Below the pieces are notes generated by a model. That model was given only the letters and a program-made list of their open reading frames with translations. It was not told the DNA's origin and made no database searches. From Mycolicibacterium hippocampi (GTDB lineage: Bacteria > Actinomycetota > Actinomycetes > Mycobacteriales > Mycobacteriaceae), in assembly GCF_010723735.1 (NCBI RefSeq), contig NZ_BLLB01000002.1:3472001-3536000 (forward strand): a stretch of DNA of 64,000 nt, written 5' to 3'. Below, piece after piece: positions 52,754 to 62,773 of the stretch (position 1 is its first letter; the number at the start of each line of letters is the position of its first letter). The translations under genes and the position numbers were made by a program.

Positions 52754-53710
52754 ATGACAACTCAGACTTCCAAGGCCCCGTCGGCGTCTTCCGACCGACC
52801 GCCCCCCGCCCGCCCGGCCGAGCTGCCCCAGGTTCCGACCTGGCGGCGCAAGCTCCGGCCCTACCTACTGTCGGTGCCCGCGGTCGTGATCGTGATCGGC
52901 ATCCTGTATCCGTTCGCGGTCGGTGCGTACTACGCCTTTCTGAACTACGCGGCAGTCAACCCGGATCCGCATCTGGTCTGGTTCGACAACTTCGCTTCAG
53001 TCCTGGGCGACCAGGTGTTCTGGAAGAGCGTTCAAGTCACCACCACCTTCGCCGTGGCGGCGACGTTCATCGAAACGGTGCTGGGCGTCGGCCTGGCCCT
53101 GCTGCTCAACCGGTCCTCGATCATCGGCAAGATCTTCGAGAAGGTGCTCATCCTGCCGCTGATGATCGCACCGGTCATCGCGGGCGTGATCTGGAAGCTG
53201 ATGTTCAACCCGCAATTCGGCGTGCTCAATCATGTACTGGGACTGGGCAACACATTCGACTGGTTGTCCGCGAGCAACGCACTGTTCTCGGTCATCCTGG
53301 TCGACATCTGGATCTTCACGCCGTTCGTCGCGATCCTGGTGCTCGCCGGGATGCGATCGTTGCCCCGTGAGCCGTTCGAGGCGTCGGAAGTCGATGGTGC
53401 TGGGTGGTTTTATATGTTCCGCAAGCTGATGCTGCCGATGCTGTGGCCCTACATCCTCGTCGCCGTCATCTTCCGGTTCATGGACAACCTCAAGGTCTTC
53501 GACCACATCTATGTGCTGACCGCCGGCGGGCCGGGGGTGGCCACCCGGACGTTGCAGATCGGCGCTTTCGAGGACTCGATCATCAACCTGGACTACTCGC
53601 GCGGCAGCACGTACATGCTGCTGCTGTGGGTCATCGTGTTCATCACGGCGCGCTACCTGGTGAGCGTGCTCGGAAAAGCGCAGCGCCGCGCTGCCGGAGC
53701 GGAGTCGTAG
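52754..53710 (+). CDS. ABC transporter permease, MalF/UgpA type
   Basis: 318 residues with six helices after a proline-rich cytoplasmic N-terminus of about 35. The coupling loop reads PREPFEASEVDGAGWFYMFRKLML, followed by FMDNLKVFDHIYVLTAGGPG. First of the two permeases; the ribosome-binding site AGGAGCC precedes ATG 52754. Confidence 0.92.
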   Translation: MTTQTSKAPSASSDRPPPARPAELPQVPTWRRKLRPYLLSVPAVVIVIGILYPFAVGAYYAFLNYAAVNPDPHLVWFDNFASVLGDQVFWKSVQVTTTFAVAATFIETVLGVGLALLLNRSSIIGKIFEKVLILPLMIAPVIAGVIWKLMFNPQFGVLNHVLGLGNTFDWLSASNALFSVILVDIWIFTPFVAILVLAGMRSLPREPFEASEVDGAGWFYMFRKLMLPMLWPYILVAVIFRFMDNLKVFDHIYVLTAGGPGVATRTLQIGAFEDSIINLDYSRGSTYMLLLWVIVFITARYLVSVLGKAQRRAAGAES

Positions 53711-53713
53711 ATC

Positions 53714-54595
53714 ATGGCAATGAAGCTGTCCCGCCCCGAGCTCCAGCCCGGGCAGAAGCGGTGGTCCATCGGCGCGGTCGCCGCCGACGTCGGCCTGGTG
53801 TTCTGGTTCCTCTTCTCGCTGTTCCCGATCTTCTGGATGCTGATGCTGGCCCTGAAGAACGCGGAGCAGCAGACCACCACCTATTTCTCGTTCAGCCCCA
53901 CGTGGTCCAACTTCGCCACCGTGCTCTCCGAGCGGGGCACCCAGATGACGAGCGTCGATTTCAAGGCCTCGCTACTGACCAGCCTGCTCAATTGTGGTGG
54001 TGCGGTGCTGGTATCGCTGATCATCGGCATCCCGGCCGCCTACGCGGCGGGTCGCTGGCAGTACAAGGGTTCCAACGACCTGATGTTCACCATCCTGTCG
54101 TTCCGCTTCGCGCCCGAACTCATGGTCATCGTGCCGCTGTTCGTGATCTACAACCAGATCGGGCTGTTCGACACCAAGGTCGGGATGATCTGGGTGCTGC
54201 AGCTGGTCACCATGCCGCTGGTGGTGTGGATCCTGCGGTCCTACTTCCAGGATCTGCCGGAGGACCTCGAGCAGGCGGCGCTGCTCGACGGCTACACCCG
54301 CCGTCGGGCGTTCTTGATGGTTGCGCTGCCGATCGTGCGGCCGGGCATCGCCGCTGCGGCGTTGCTGGCGTTCATCTTCGCCTGGAACAACTACGTCTTC
54401 CCGCTCATCCTGGCCGACAGCAACGCCGGCACGGTGACCGTCGCCATCACCAAGTTCCTCGGCGGCGGCGGGCAGGCGTATTACAACCTCACGGCCGCCG
54501 CGGCGCTGATCGCGGCGCTGCCACCACTCGTCCTCGCACTGACCATCCAGCGGTACCTGGTGCGGGGCCTGTCATTCGGGGCGGTGAAGGCCTGA
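53714..54595 (+). CDS. ABC transporter permease, MalG/UgpE type
   Basis: 293 residues, six helices. Coupling loop LPEDLEQAALLDGYTRRRAF, then PIVRPGIAAAALLAFIFAWN. Three bases after the first permease; its stop overlaps the ATPase ATG by one base (TGATG). Confidence 0.92.
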   Translation: MAMKLSRPELQPGQKRWSIGAVAADVGLVFWFLFSLFPIFWMLMLALKNAEQQTTTYFSFSPTWSNFATVLSERGTQMTSVDFKASLLTSLLNCGGAVLVSLIIGIPAAYAAGRWQYKGSNDLMFTILSFRFAPELMVIVPLFVIYNQIGLFDTKVGMIWVLQLVTMPLVVWILRSYFQDLPEDLEQAALLDGYTRRRAFLMVALPIVRPGIAAAALLAFIFAWNNYVFPLILADSNAGTVTVAITKFLGGGGQAYYNLTAAAALIAALPPLVLALTIQRYLVRGLSFGAVKA

Positions 54596-55710
54596 TGGCC
54601 ACAGTAACGATTTCCAACGTCACCAAGACCTATGGCCCGGCGTCGAAGGGGGTGACGGCGGTAGACGACCTCTCACTGGAGATCGCCGACGGCGAGTTCT
54701 TCGTCATCCTGGGCCCCAGCGGTGCCGGCAAGACCACCACGTTGAAATCCATCGCCGGTTTGGTCGACATCGACTCTGGCGCGGTGTCGATCGGTGGCGT
54801 CGACATGACGGGGGTGGAGCCCTACCACCGCAACGTCGCGATGGCGTTCGAGAGCTATGCGCTCTACCCGCAGAAGACGGTCGCCGAGAACCTCGCATCT
54901 CCGCTGAAATCCGGTCGCAGCGGGAAGTACTCGGCTGCCGCACAGGCCGAACGCATCGATCAGGTCACCACCACCCTCGGTATCAACGCACTGAAGAACC
55001 GGCTCCCGCGGGAATTGTCCAACGGACAGCGTCAGCGGGTGGCGCTGGGCCGGGTCCTGGTACGCCCGGCCGATGTGTACCTCCTCGATGAGCCGTTGAG
55101 TCACCTCGATGCCAAGCTGCGCGCAGCGATGCGCGCCGAACTCAAACAACTCGGTGCGATGTCGAACACCACCACCGTCTACGTGACTCACGACTATCAG
55201 GAAGCACTGGCGCTGGGTGACCGCATCGCTGTTATGCGGGAAGGCCGGTTGATGCAGATCGGCGCACCCGACGAGATCTGGCGCCGACCGGCCGACACCT
55301 TCGTCGCGCGTTCACTCGGTCAGCCCGAGATCAACCTTCTCGATGGCGTGGTCGACGACGGCCGGATTCGCCTGGGCGATGGCTCGCTGGACGTCCCGCT
55401 GCCTGCAGGGGTGCCGTGCACCAGGGGCGACCAGGTTCGAGTCGGGCTGCGTCCCAGCGACATCCATGTCACCAGCAGGGAAGGATCACTGCGCGGCCGG
55501 GTTCTGCTCGCCGAACGACTCGGCCGCGACATCGAATTGACCGTCGACATCGCAGGTGCGCAGCTCATCGTGCTCACCTCGGGCCGGCACGGCGTGGGCG
55601 AAGGCGACGACGTGACCATGCGCATCGCCGAAGCCGATGTGCACGTGTTCACGCCGGGCGACGGCGACACCCCCCGGCTCGGTGACCAGACCTTGGAGGC
55701 AGTGCAGTGA
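54595..55710 (+). CDS. ABC transporter ATPase (MalK/UgpC type), first of a pair
   Basis: 371 residues. Walker A GPSGAGKTTTL, signature LSNGQRQRVALGRVL instead of LSGGQ, Walker B VYLLDEPLSHLDAKLR, switch VYVTHDYQEAL, then a C-terminal TOBE-like regulatory domain. The Q-loop residue is Glu (MAFESYALYP) where FQ is usual. The partner ATPase follows with a 4-base overlap, so the nucleotide-binding dimer is probably a heterodimer. Confidence 0.92.
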   Translation: MATVTISNVTKTYGPASKGVTAVDDLSLEIADGEFFVILGPSGAGKTTTLKSIAGLVDIDSGAVSIGGVDMTGVEPYHRNVAMAFESYALYPQKTVAENLASPLKSGRSGKYSAAAQAERIDQVTTTLGINALKNRLPRELSNGQRQRVALGRVLVRPADVYLLDEPLSHLDAKLRAAMRAELKQLGAMSNTTTVYVTHDYQEALALGDRIAVMREGRLMQIGAPDEIWRRPADTFVARSLGQPEINLLDGVVDDGRIRLGDGSLDVPLPAGVPCTRGDQVRVGLRPSDIHVTSREGSLRGRVLLAERLGRDIELTVDIAGAQLIVLTSGRHGVGEGDDVTMRIAEADVHVFTPGDGDTPRLGDQTLEAVQ

Positions 55711-56825
55711 GCGTTACCATCGACAAGACCGCCCAGCGCCTGACCCTGCATGATCTGGTCAAGACGTACGCGTCGCGAAGCCGTGACAGCGTTACGGCGG
55801 TCAAGGGCATCAACCTGGAGATCGAACCGGGCGAGCTGATCGCCCTGCTGGGGCCGTCGGGCTGCGGCAAGACCACCACACTGCGCATGATCGCCGGACT
55901 GGAGACCGTCACCAGCGGTTCGATCAAGATCGGCGATCGGGAAGTGTCTCAGCTGCCCGCGGCCAAGCGCGGAATCGGGGTCGGCTTCGAGAGCTACGCG
56001 CTGTATCCGCCGATGTCGGTCCGCGACAATCTGCTGTACGGCTTGAAGGCCCGCAAGGTCAGGGGCGCCGAGAAGATGGTCGAGGCGATCTGCGAGCGGC
56101 TGGAGATGAACGATCTGCTCAACCTGCGCCCAGCGGCGCTGTCGAGCGGCCAGAAACAGCGGGTCGCGCTGGCGCGAGCACTGGTCCGCAACCCACCGGT
56201 GTTGTTGCTCGACGAGCCGCTCAGCCACCTGGATGCCTCGGCGCGCAACCGGGTACGCCGCGAACTCAAGGTGCTCCAGCGCGAGTTCGGCTACACCACC
56301 ATCGTGGTCACCCACGACCAAGTCGAAGCGCTGTCGCTGGCCGACCGGCTGGCCGTCATGGACGGTGGTGTGGTCCAGCAGTTCGGCACTCCGGACGAGG
56401 TTTTCGACGATCCGGCGAATCTGTTCGTCGCCGGGTTCGTCGGTGAGCCGGCGATCAACGTGCTGCCCGGCACCGTCCGGGTCCACGATGGCCGCGCGCG
56501 CGTCGAGATCGGCTCCGCCGCCGGCCTTTTCGAGACATCGGTCACCGGTGTGGCCGACGGGACCCGGGTGACGGTAGGGGTGCGACCGCAGGACTGCACG
56601 TTGTCGGCAAACGCCGGTGGCGACGGAGTGGCCGTGACGGTGGCGTACTTCGAGCATCTGCTGGAGTTCGGGTTGGCGACCGGCACGGTGCCCGGGATAG
56701 AAGAGGGCGTCGTGGTACAGACCCCCGCAGAGCAGGACTATCAGCCCGAGCAGCAGGTGACGGTGACCGCGTCGGCCGAGCGGGTGTATCTGTTCGACAC
56801 CGACACCGGAGAGCGGCTGCGATGA
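55707..56825 (+). CDS. ABC transporter ATPase (MalK/UgpC type), second of a pair
   Basis: 372 residues from GTG 55707. Walker A GPSGCGKTTTL, signature LSSGQKQRVALARAL, Walker B VLLLDEPLSHLDASAR, switch IVVTHDQVEAL, TOBE-like C-terminus. Like its partner it has Glu in the Q-loop (VGFESYALYP). It overlaps the kinase start by 4 bases. Confidence 0.92.
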   Translation: MSVTIDKTAQRLTLHDLVKTYASRSRDSVTAVKGINLEIEPGELIALLGPSGCGKTTTLRMIAGLETVTSGSIKIGDREVSQLPAAKRGIGVGFESYALYPPMSVRDNLLYGLKARKVRGAEKMVEAICERLEMNDLLNLRPAALSSGQKQRVALARALVRNPPVLLLDEPLSHLDASARNRVRRELKVLQREFGYTTIVVTHDQVEALSLADRLAVMDGGVVQQFGTPDEVFDDPANLFVAGFVGEPAINVLPGTVRVHDGRARVEIGSAAGLFETSVTGVADGTRVTVGVRPQDCTLSANAGGDGVAVTVAYFEHLLEFGLATGTVPGIEEGVVVQTPAEQDYQPEQQVTVTASAERVYLFDTDTGERLR

Positions 56826-58579
56826 CCAAGCTCTACAACGATCCGGCCCGCTTCACCGAGGACATGCTGGCCGGCTTCCTGGACGCCAACGAAGGGTATG
56901 TCGCCGGGGTGCCCGGAGGCGTCGTCCGTGCCCACCGCACCCGGCCGGGCAAGGTGGCCGTCGTCATCGGCGGCGGGTCGGGTCACTATCCCGCGTTCTG
57001 CGGCACGGTCGGTTTCGGCTTCGCCGACGGAGCGGTCGTCGGCAACATCTTCACCTCGCCCTCGGCGGAGGAGGCGGCTTCGGTCGCCAGAGCAGCCCAC
57101 GGCGATGCCGGCGTGTTGCTCACCACCGGCAACTACGCCGGCGACGTGATGAACTTCGGGCTCGCGGTGACGCAGCTGCGCAGCGAGGGGATCGAAGCCC
57201 ACTACTTCGCGGTGACCGACGACATCGCCAGCGCTCCCCGAGGCGAGGAGTCGAAACGACGCGGTATCGCCGGCGATTTCACCGTGTTCAAATGTGCTAG
57301 CGCCGCGGCGGAGGACGGTCTCGACCTTGCGGGAGTCGTCCGGGTCGCAGAATCGGCGAACGCCGCGACGCGCACGCTCGGGGTCGCGTTCGACGGGTGC
57401 ACGATGCCCGGGGCGGACCACCCGCTGTTCACCGTTGCCCAGGGCATGATGGGCGTCGGTCTGGGCATTCACGGCGAGCCCGGGGTTGCCGACGAGCCGA
57501 TGCCGTCCGCGGCCGCGCTGGCGCAGAAGCTGGTCGACGGGGTACTCGCCGACCGGCCGACGTCGAAGTCCACGCGGATCGCGGCGATCCTGAACGGCCT
57601 GGGCCGCACCAAATACGAAGAACTGTTCGTCGTGTGGGGGACGGTCGCCACGCTGCTGCGTGAGCGCGGCTACGAGATCGTCGAGCCCGAGGTCGGTGAG
57701 CTGGTCACCAGCCTCGACATGGCCGGGTGCTCGCTGACGGTGATGTGGCTCGACGACGAGTTGGAGCGGTACTGGACCTCACCCGCCGACACGCCCGCCT
57801 ACCGCAAGGGTGCTGCCACGCAGACCGGCGCGGACGCCGCAGCTGAGCTGCGGACGGCCGACCAGTTGCGCCCCGACGTGACGTCGCAGGCTCGCGCGGA
57901 GTTGGCCGACGACGACGGACGCCGAGGCGGTCGGTTGGTCGCGCGTGCGCTGCAGGCGATGGCTGCGATGCTCGCCGACGCCGAGGACGAGCTGGGTCGC
58001 ATCGACGCCGTCGCCGGTGACGGCGACCACGGCAGGGGCATGGTGAAGGGCTCGACCGCGGCGGCGGAGGCTGCGGCGCGAGCGGCGGGGACCGGTGCGG
58101 GCCAGGGCTCCGTCCTGGTCGCCGCGGGTAAGGAGTGGGCGGCCAAGGCCGGCGGAACGTCAGGAGTGCTCTGGGGTGCGCTGTTGTCCGCGGTCGGCAC
58201 CCGACTGGGTGACATCGGCCGCCCCGGCTCCGCGGCCGTGGCGGCGGGAATGCGCGACGGTTACGACGCGCTGGTCGAACTCGGCGGGGCCGCTCCGGGA
58301 GACAAGACGATGCTCGATGCGTGTCTGCCCTTCGTCGAGGACCTGCAGCGGCGGGTGGCCGCGGGGGAACAGTGGCAGGACGCATGGCAGGCCGCGACGG
58401 ACGTCGCCGCAGAGGCGGCACGGGCGACCGCCGACCTGCGACCCAAGGTGGGACGGGCGCGACCGCTGGCCGAGCGCAGCGTCGGCACACCGGATGCCGG
58501 CGCGACCTCGCTGGCGATGTGCCTGCGCACGGTCGCACAGACATTCACATCGACGACATCGACCGCGAAGGGAAAGTGA
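56822..58579 (+). CDS. derK: DhaK-DhaL fusion kinase, probable D-erythrulose kinase
   Basis: 585 residues. DhaK domain (1-330): GGGSGHYPAFCG, GNYAGDVMNF and the substrate-anchoring His in GLGIHGEPG. DhaL domain (about 375-570): nucleotide and Mg site DAVAGDGDHGRGMVKG, then AAKAGGTSGVLWGALL. ATP-dependent single-chain enzyme of the dihydroxyacetone-kinase class. With the isomerase downstream and polyol dehydrogenases upstream it most likely makes D-erythrulose 4-phosphate, as DerK does in M. smegmatis; dihydroxyacetone remains possible. Confidence 0.87.
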   Translation: MTKLYNDPARFTEDMLAGFLDANEGYVAGVPGGVVRAHRTRPGKVAVVIGGGSGHYPAFCGTVGFGFADGAVVGNIFTSPSAEEAASVARAAHGDAGVLLTTGNYAGDVMNFGLAVTQLRSEGIEAHYFAVTDDIASAPRGEESKRRGIAGDFTVFKCASAAAEDGLDLAGVVRVAESANAATRTLGVAFDGCTMPGADHPLFTVAQGMMGVGLGIHGEPGVADEPMPSAAALAQKLVDGVLADRPTSKSTRIAAILNGLGRTKYEELFVVWGTVATLLRERGYEIVEPEVGELVTSLDMAGCSLTVMWLDDELERYWTSPADTPAYRKGAATQTGADAAAELRTADQLRPDVTSQARAELADDDGRRGGRLVARALQAMAAMLADAEDELGRIDAVAGDGDHGRGMVKGSTAAAEAAARAAGTGAGQGSVLVAAGKEWAAKAGGTSGVLWGALLSAVGTRLGDIGRPGSAAVAAGMRDGYDALVELGGAAPGDKTMLDACLPFVEDLQRRVAAGEQWQDAWQAATDVAAEAARATADLRPKVGRARPLAERSVGTPDAGATSLAMCLRTVAQTFTSTTSTAKGK

Positions 58580-58584
58580 TCGCC

Positions 58585-59058
58585 ATGCCGTCCGGCCTGC
58601 GGATCGTCGTCGGAGCTGACGACGCCGGGTACGAATACAAGGAAGCGCTCAAAGGTGACCTGCTCGCCGACGAGCGGGTCGTCGACGTCGCCGATGTCGG
58701 GGTCGGCTCGGAGGACAACACGGCGTATCCCCACGTCGCGGTAGCTGCGGCGCGGATGGTCGCCGAGGGAAAGGCCGACCGCGCCCTGCTGGTGTGCGGC
58801 ACCGGTCTCGGGGTCGCGATCAGCGCCAACAAGGTGCCCGGTGTCCGCGCGGTCACCGCACACGACGGCTTCTCGGTGGAGCGGTCGGTGTTGTCGAACA
58901 ACGCCCAGGTGCTGTGCTTCGGGCAACGGGTGATCGGCCTGGAGCTGGCACGCCGCCTCGCCCGCGAATGGCTCGGCTACGAGTTCGACCCGCAGAGCGC
59001 GTCGGCAGGCAAGGTCGACGCCATCGATGCCTACGAATCGGCTGCGGCTGCCCGATGA
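58585..59058 (+). CDS. derI: RpiB/LacAB-type sugar-phosphate isomerase, probable D-erythrulose 4-phosphate isomerase
   Basis: 157 residues from ATG 58585; GTG 58576 in a GTGA overlap with the kinase is an equal alternative adding three residues. RpiB pattern: RIVVGADDAGYEYKEAL, base Cys in LLVCGTGLGVAISANK, phosphate-binding RAVTAHDGFSVERSVLSNNA. It would convert D-erythrulose 4-phosphate to D-erythrose 4-phosphate for the pentose phosphate pathway. Last gene of the operon. Confidence 0.85.
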   Translation: MPSGLRIVVGADDAGYEYKEALKGDLLADERVVDVADVGVGSEDNTAYPHVAVAAARMVAEGKADRALLVCGTGLGVAISANKVPGVRAVTAHDGFSVERSVLSNNAQVLCFGQRVIGLELARRLAREWLGYEFDPQSASAGKVDAIDAYESAAAAR

Positions 59059-59078
59059 CGGACCGGCGGGCCGTTAGA

Positions 59079-59100
59079 TGTCGGTGCCAGGTTCTACCCT
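59079..59100 (+). promoter_or_regulatory. RecA/LexA-independent (PafBC-type) damage promoter of uvrB
   Basis: TGTCGGTG (59079-59086), eight bases, TACCCT (59095-59100). This fits the mycobacterial RecA-NDp consensus tTGTCRGTG-N8-TANNNT in all but its first base. The ATG is exactly 6 bases past the -10, so the mRNA is probably leaderless. Confidence 0.65.
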
Positions 59101-59106
59101 GGTGGT

Positions 59107-61266
<2,160 letters not shown>

Positions 61267-61272
61267 CTTGAT

Positions 61273-61288
61273 CTCAACTGCTGTTGAG
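61273..61288. promoter_or_regulatory. Palindrome between -35 and -10 of the MFS gene
   Basis: CTCAACTGCTGTTGAG, 6-bp perfect arms and a TGCT loop. It lies between a -35-like TTGATC (61268) and -10 TACGGT (61293-61298), seven bases before the GTG at 61306. Either an operator for a drug-efflux repressor or a weak uvrB terminator. Confidence 0.4.
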
Positions 61289-61305
61289 GTCCTACGGTTT
61301 GGTTC

Positions 61306-62739
61306 GTGACCGACACCGCGGCCGAAGCCGCCGGCAGCTGGCGTGAGCTCCTGGGGCCGAGGTATCTGGGCGCCTCCGCGGTGCTGGCCGGCGGGGTCGC
61401 GCTGTACGCGACCAACGAGTTCCTCACCATCAGCCTGATGCCCAGCGCTGTCGCCGACATCGGTGGTGCACGGTTCTACGCCTGGGTGACGACGGTGTAT
61501 CTGGTGGGTTCGGTGATGGCCGCGACGACGGTGCATCCGGTGCTGATGCGGTTGGGCCCGCGGTGGGCGTATCTGTTGAGCCTCAGCGTGTTCGGGGCAG
61601 GCAGCCTCGTCTGCGCCGCCGCTCCGGGCATGGAGGTGCTGCTCGTCGGCAGGACCGTCCAGGGCGCGGCCGGGGGCTTGCTCGCCGGATTGGGATACGC
61701 GGTGATCAACACCGCACTGCCGAGTGCGCTGTGGACCAAGGCGTCCGCTCTGGTATCCGCGATGTGGGGTGTCGGGACGCTGGTGGGCCCCGCGGCAGGG
61801 GGCCTGTTCGCCCAATATGGTTCGTGGCGTTGGGCGTTCGGCGCTCTGCTGGTGGTGACCACGACGATGTCGGCCTTGGTGCCGGTCGCGCTGCCGAGCG
61901 GCCGTGACCCAGCGGGGGCGGCCGCTTCGGGGCGGATCAGGATCCCGGTGTGGTCGCTGCTGCTGCTCGGCGCGGCCGCACTGCTGGTCAGTGTGGCGGG
62001 CATACCGCACGACCCGCGAGCCACGGCGACGCTGGTGGTGGCGGGGTTCGCACTGGTCGGATTGTTCGTGGTGGTCGACCGCAGGCTGACCGTGTCCGTC
62101 CTGCCTCCCAGCACGTTCGGCAGGGGACCGTTGAAGTGGATCTACCTCACGTTGGGCGTGCTGATGGCCGCCACGATGGTGGACATGTATGTGCCGTTGT
62201 TCGGTCAGAGGCTCGCGCACCTGACACCGGTTGCAGCGGGGTTTCTCAGCGCCGGGCTGGCCCTCGGCTGGACGTTCGCCGAGATCACCAGCGCCTCCCT
62301 CGGCCGGCAACGTGTCATCGTCCGCACCGTCGCGATCGCCCCGGTGGTGATGGCCACCGGTCTGATGCTCAGCGCATTGACTCAGCGTGAGAATGCCTCG
62401 CCGATCCTGGTCGCGGTGTGGGCGGCCGGTCTGGTGGTCAGCGGCGCCGGCATAGGGATCGCGTGGCCGCATCTGTCCGCGTGGGCGATGAGCAAGGTCG
62501 ACGACCCCGCCGAGGGCCCGGCGGCCGCCGCGGCCATCAACATCGTGCAGGTGATCTCCGCAGCGTTCGGCGCCGCGTTGGCCGGGGTCGTCGTCAATCT
62601 CACAGACTCCGGTGACGCCGGCGCCGCCCGCTGGCTGTTCGCCTCCTTCGCCGCGCTGGCGGCGCTGGCCGTGGTGGCGTCGACCCGGAGTGGACGATCT
62701 ACGGAGCCCACCGCCGGGCCGCTGAGGTCGCTGGCATGA
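61306..62739 (+). CDS. MFS transporter, drug-efflux type (Rv1634-like)
   Basis: 477 residues from GTG 61306, with 13 or 14 hydrophobic helices. TVYLVGSVMAATTVHPVLMR, LVGRTVQGAAGGLLAGLGYA and MWGVGTLVGPAAGGLFAQYG (motif C-like) mark a proton-driven exporter of the DHA family. It is in the place of Rv1634 downstream of uvrB. The substrate is unknown. Confidence 0.85.
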   Translation: MTDTAAEAAGSWRELLGPRYLGASAVLAGGVALYATNEFLTISLMPSAVADIGGARFYAWVTTVYLVGSVMAATTVHPVLMRLGPRWAYLLSLSVFGAGSLVCAAAPGMEVLLVGRTVQGAAGGLLAGLGYAVINTALPSALWTKASALVSAMWGVGTLVGPAAGGLFAQYGSWRWAFGALLVVTTTMSALVPVALPSGRDPAGAAASGRIRIPVWSLLLLGAAALLVSVAGIPHDPRATATLVVAGFALVGLFVVVDRRLTVSVLPPSTFGRGPLKWIYLTLGVLMAATMVDMYVPLFGQRLAHLTPVAAGFLSAGLALGWTFAEITSASLGRQRVIVRTVAIAPVVMATGLMLSALTQRENASPILVAVWAAGLVVSGAGIGIAWPHLSAWAMSKVDDPAEGPAAAAAINIVQVISAAFGAALAGVVVNLTDSGDAGAARWLFASFAALAALAVVASTRSGRSTEPTAGPLRSLA

Positions 62740-62773
62740 TGTGGCTTCCAGATCTCGGCAGGGAGGCGCAGTG

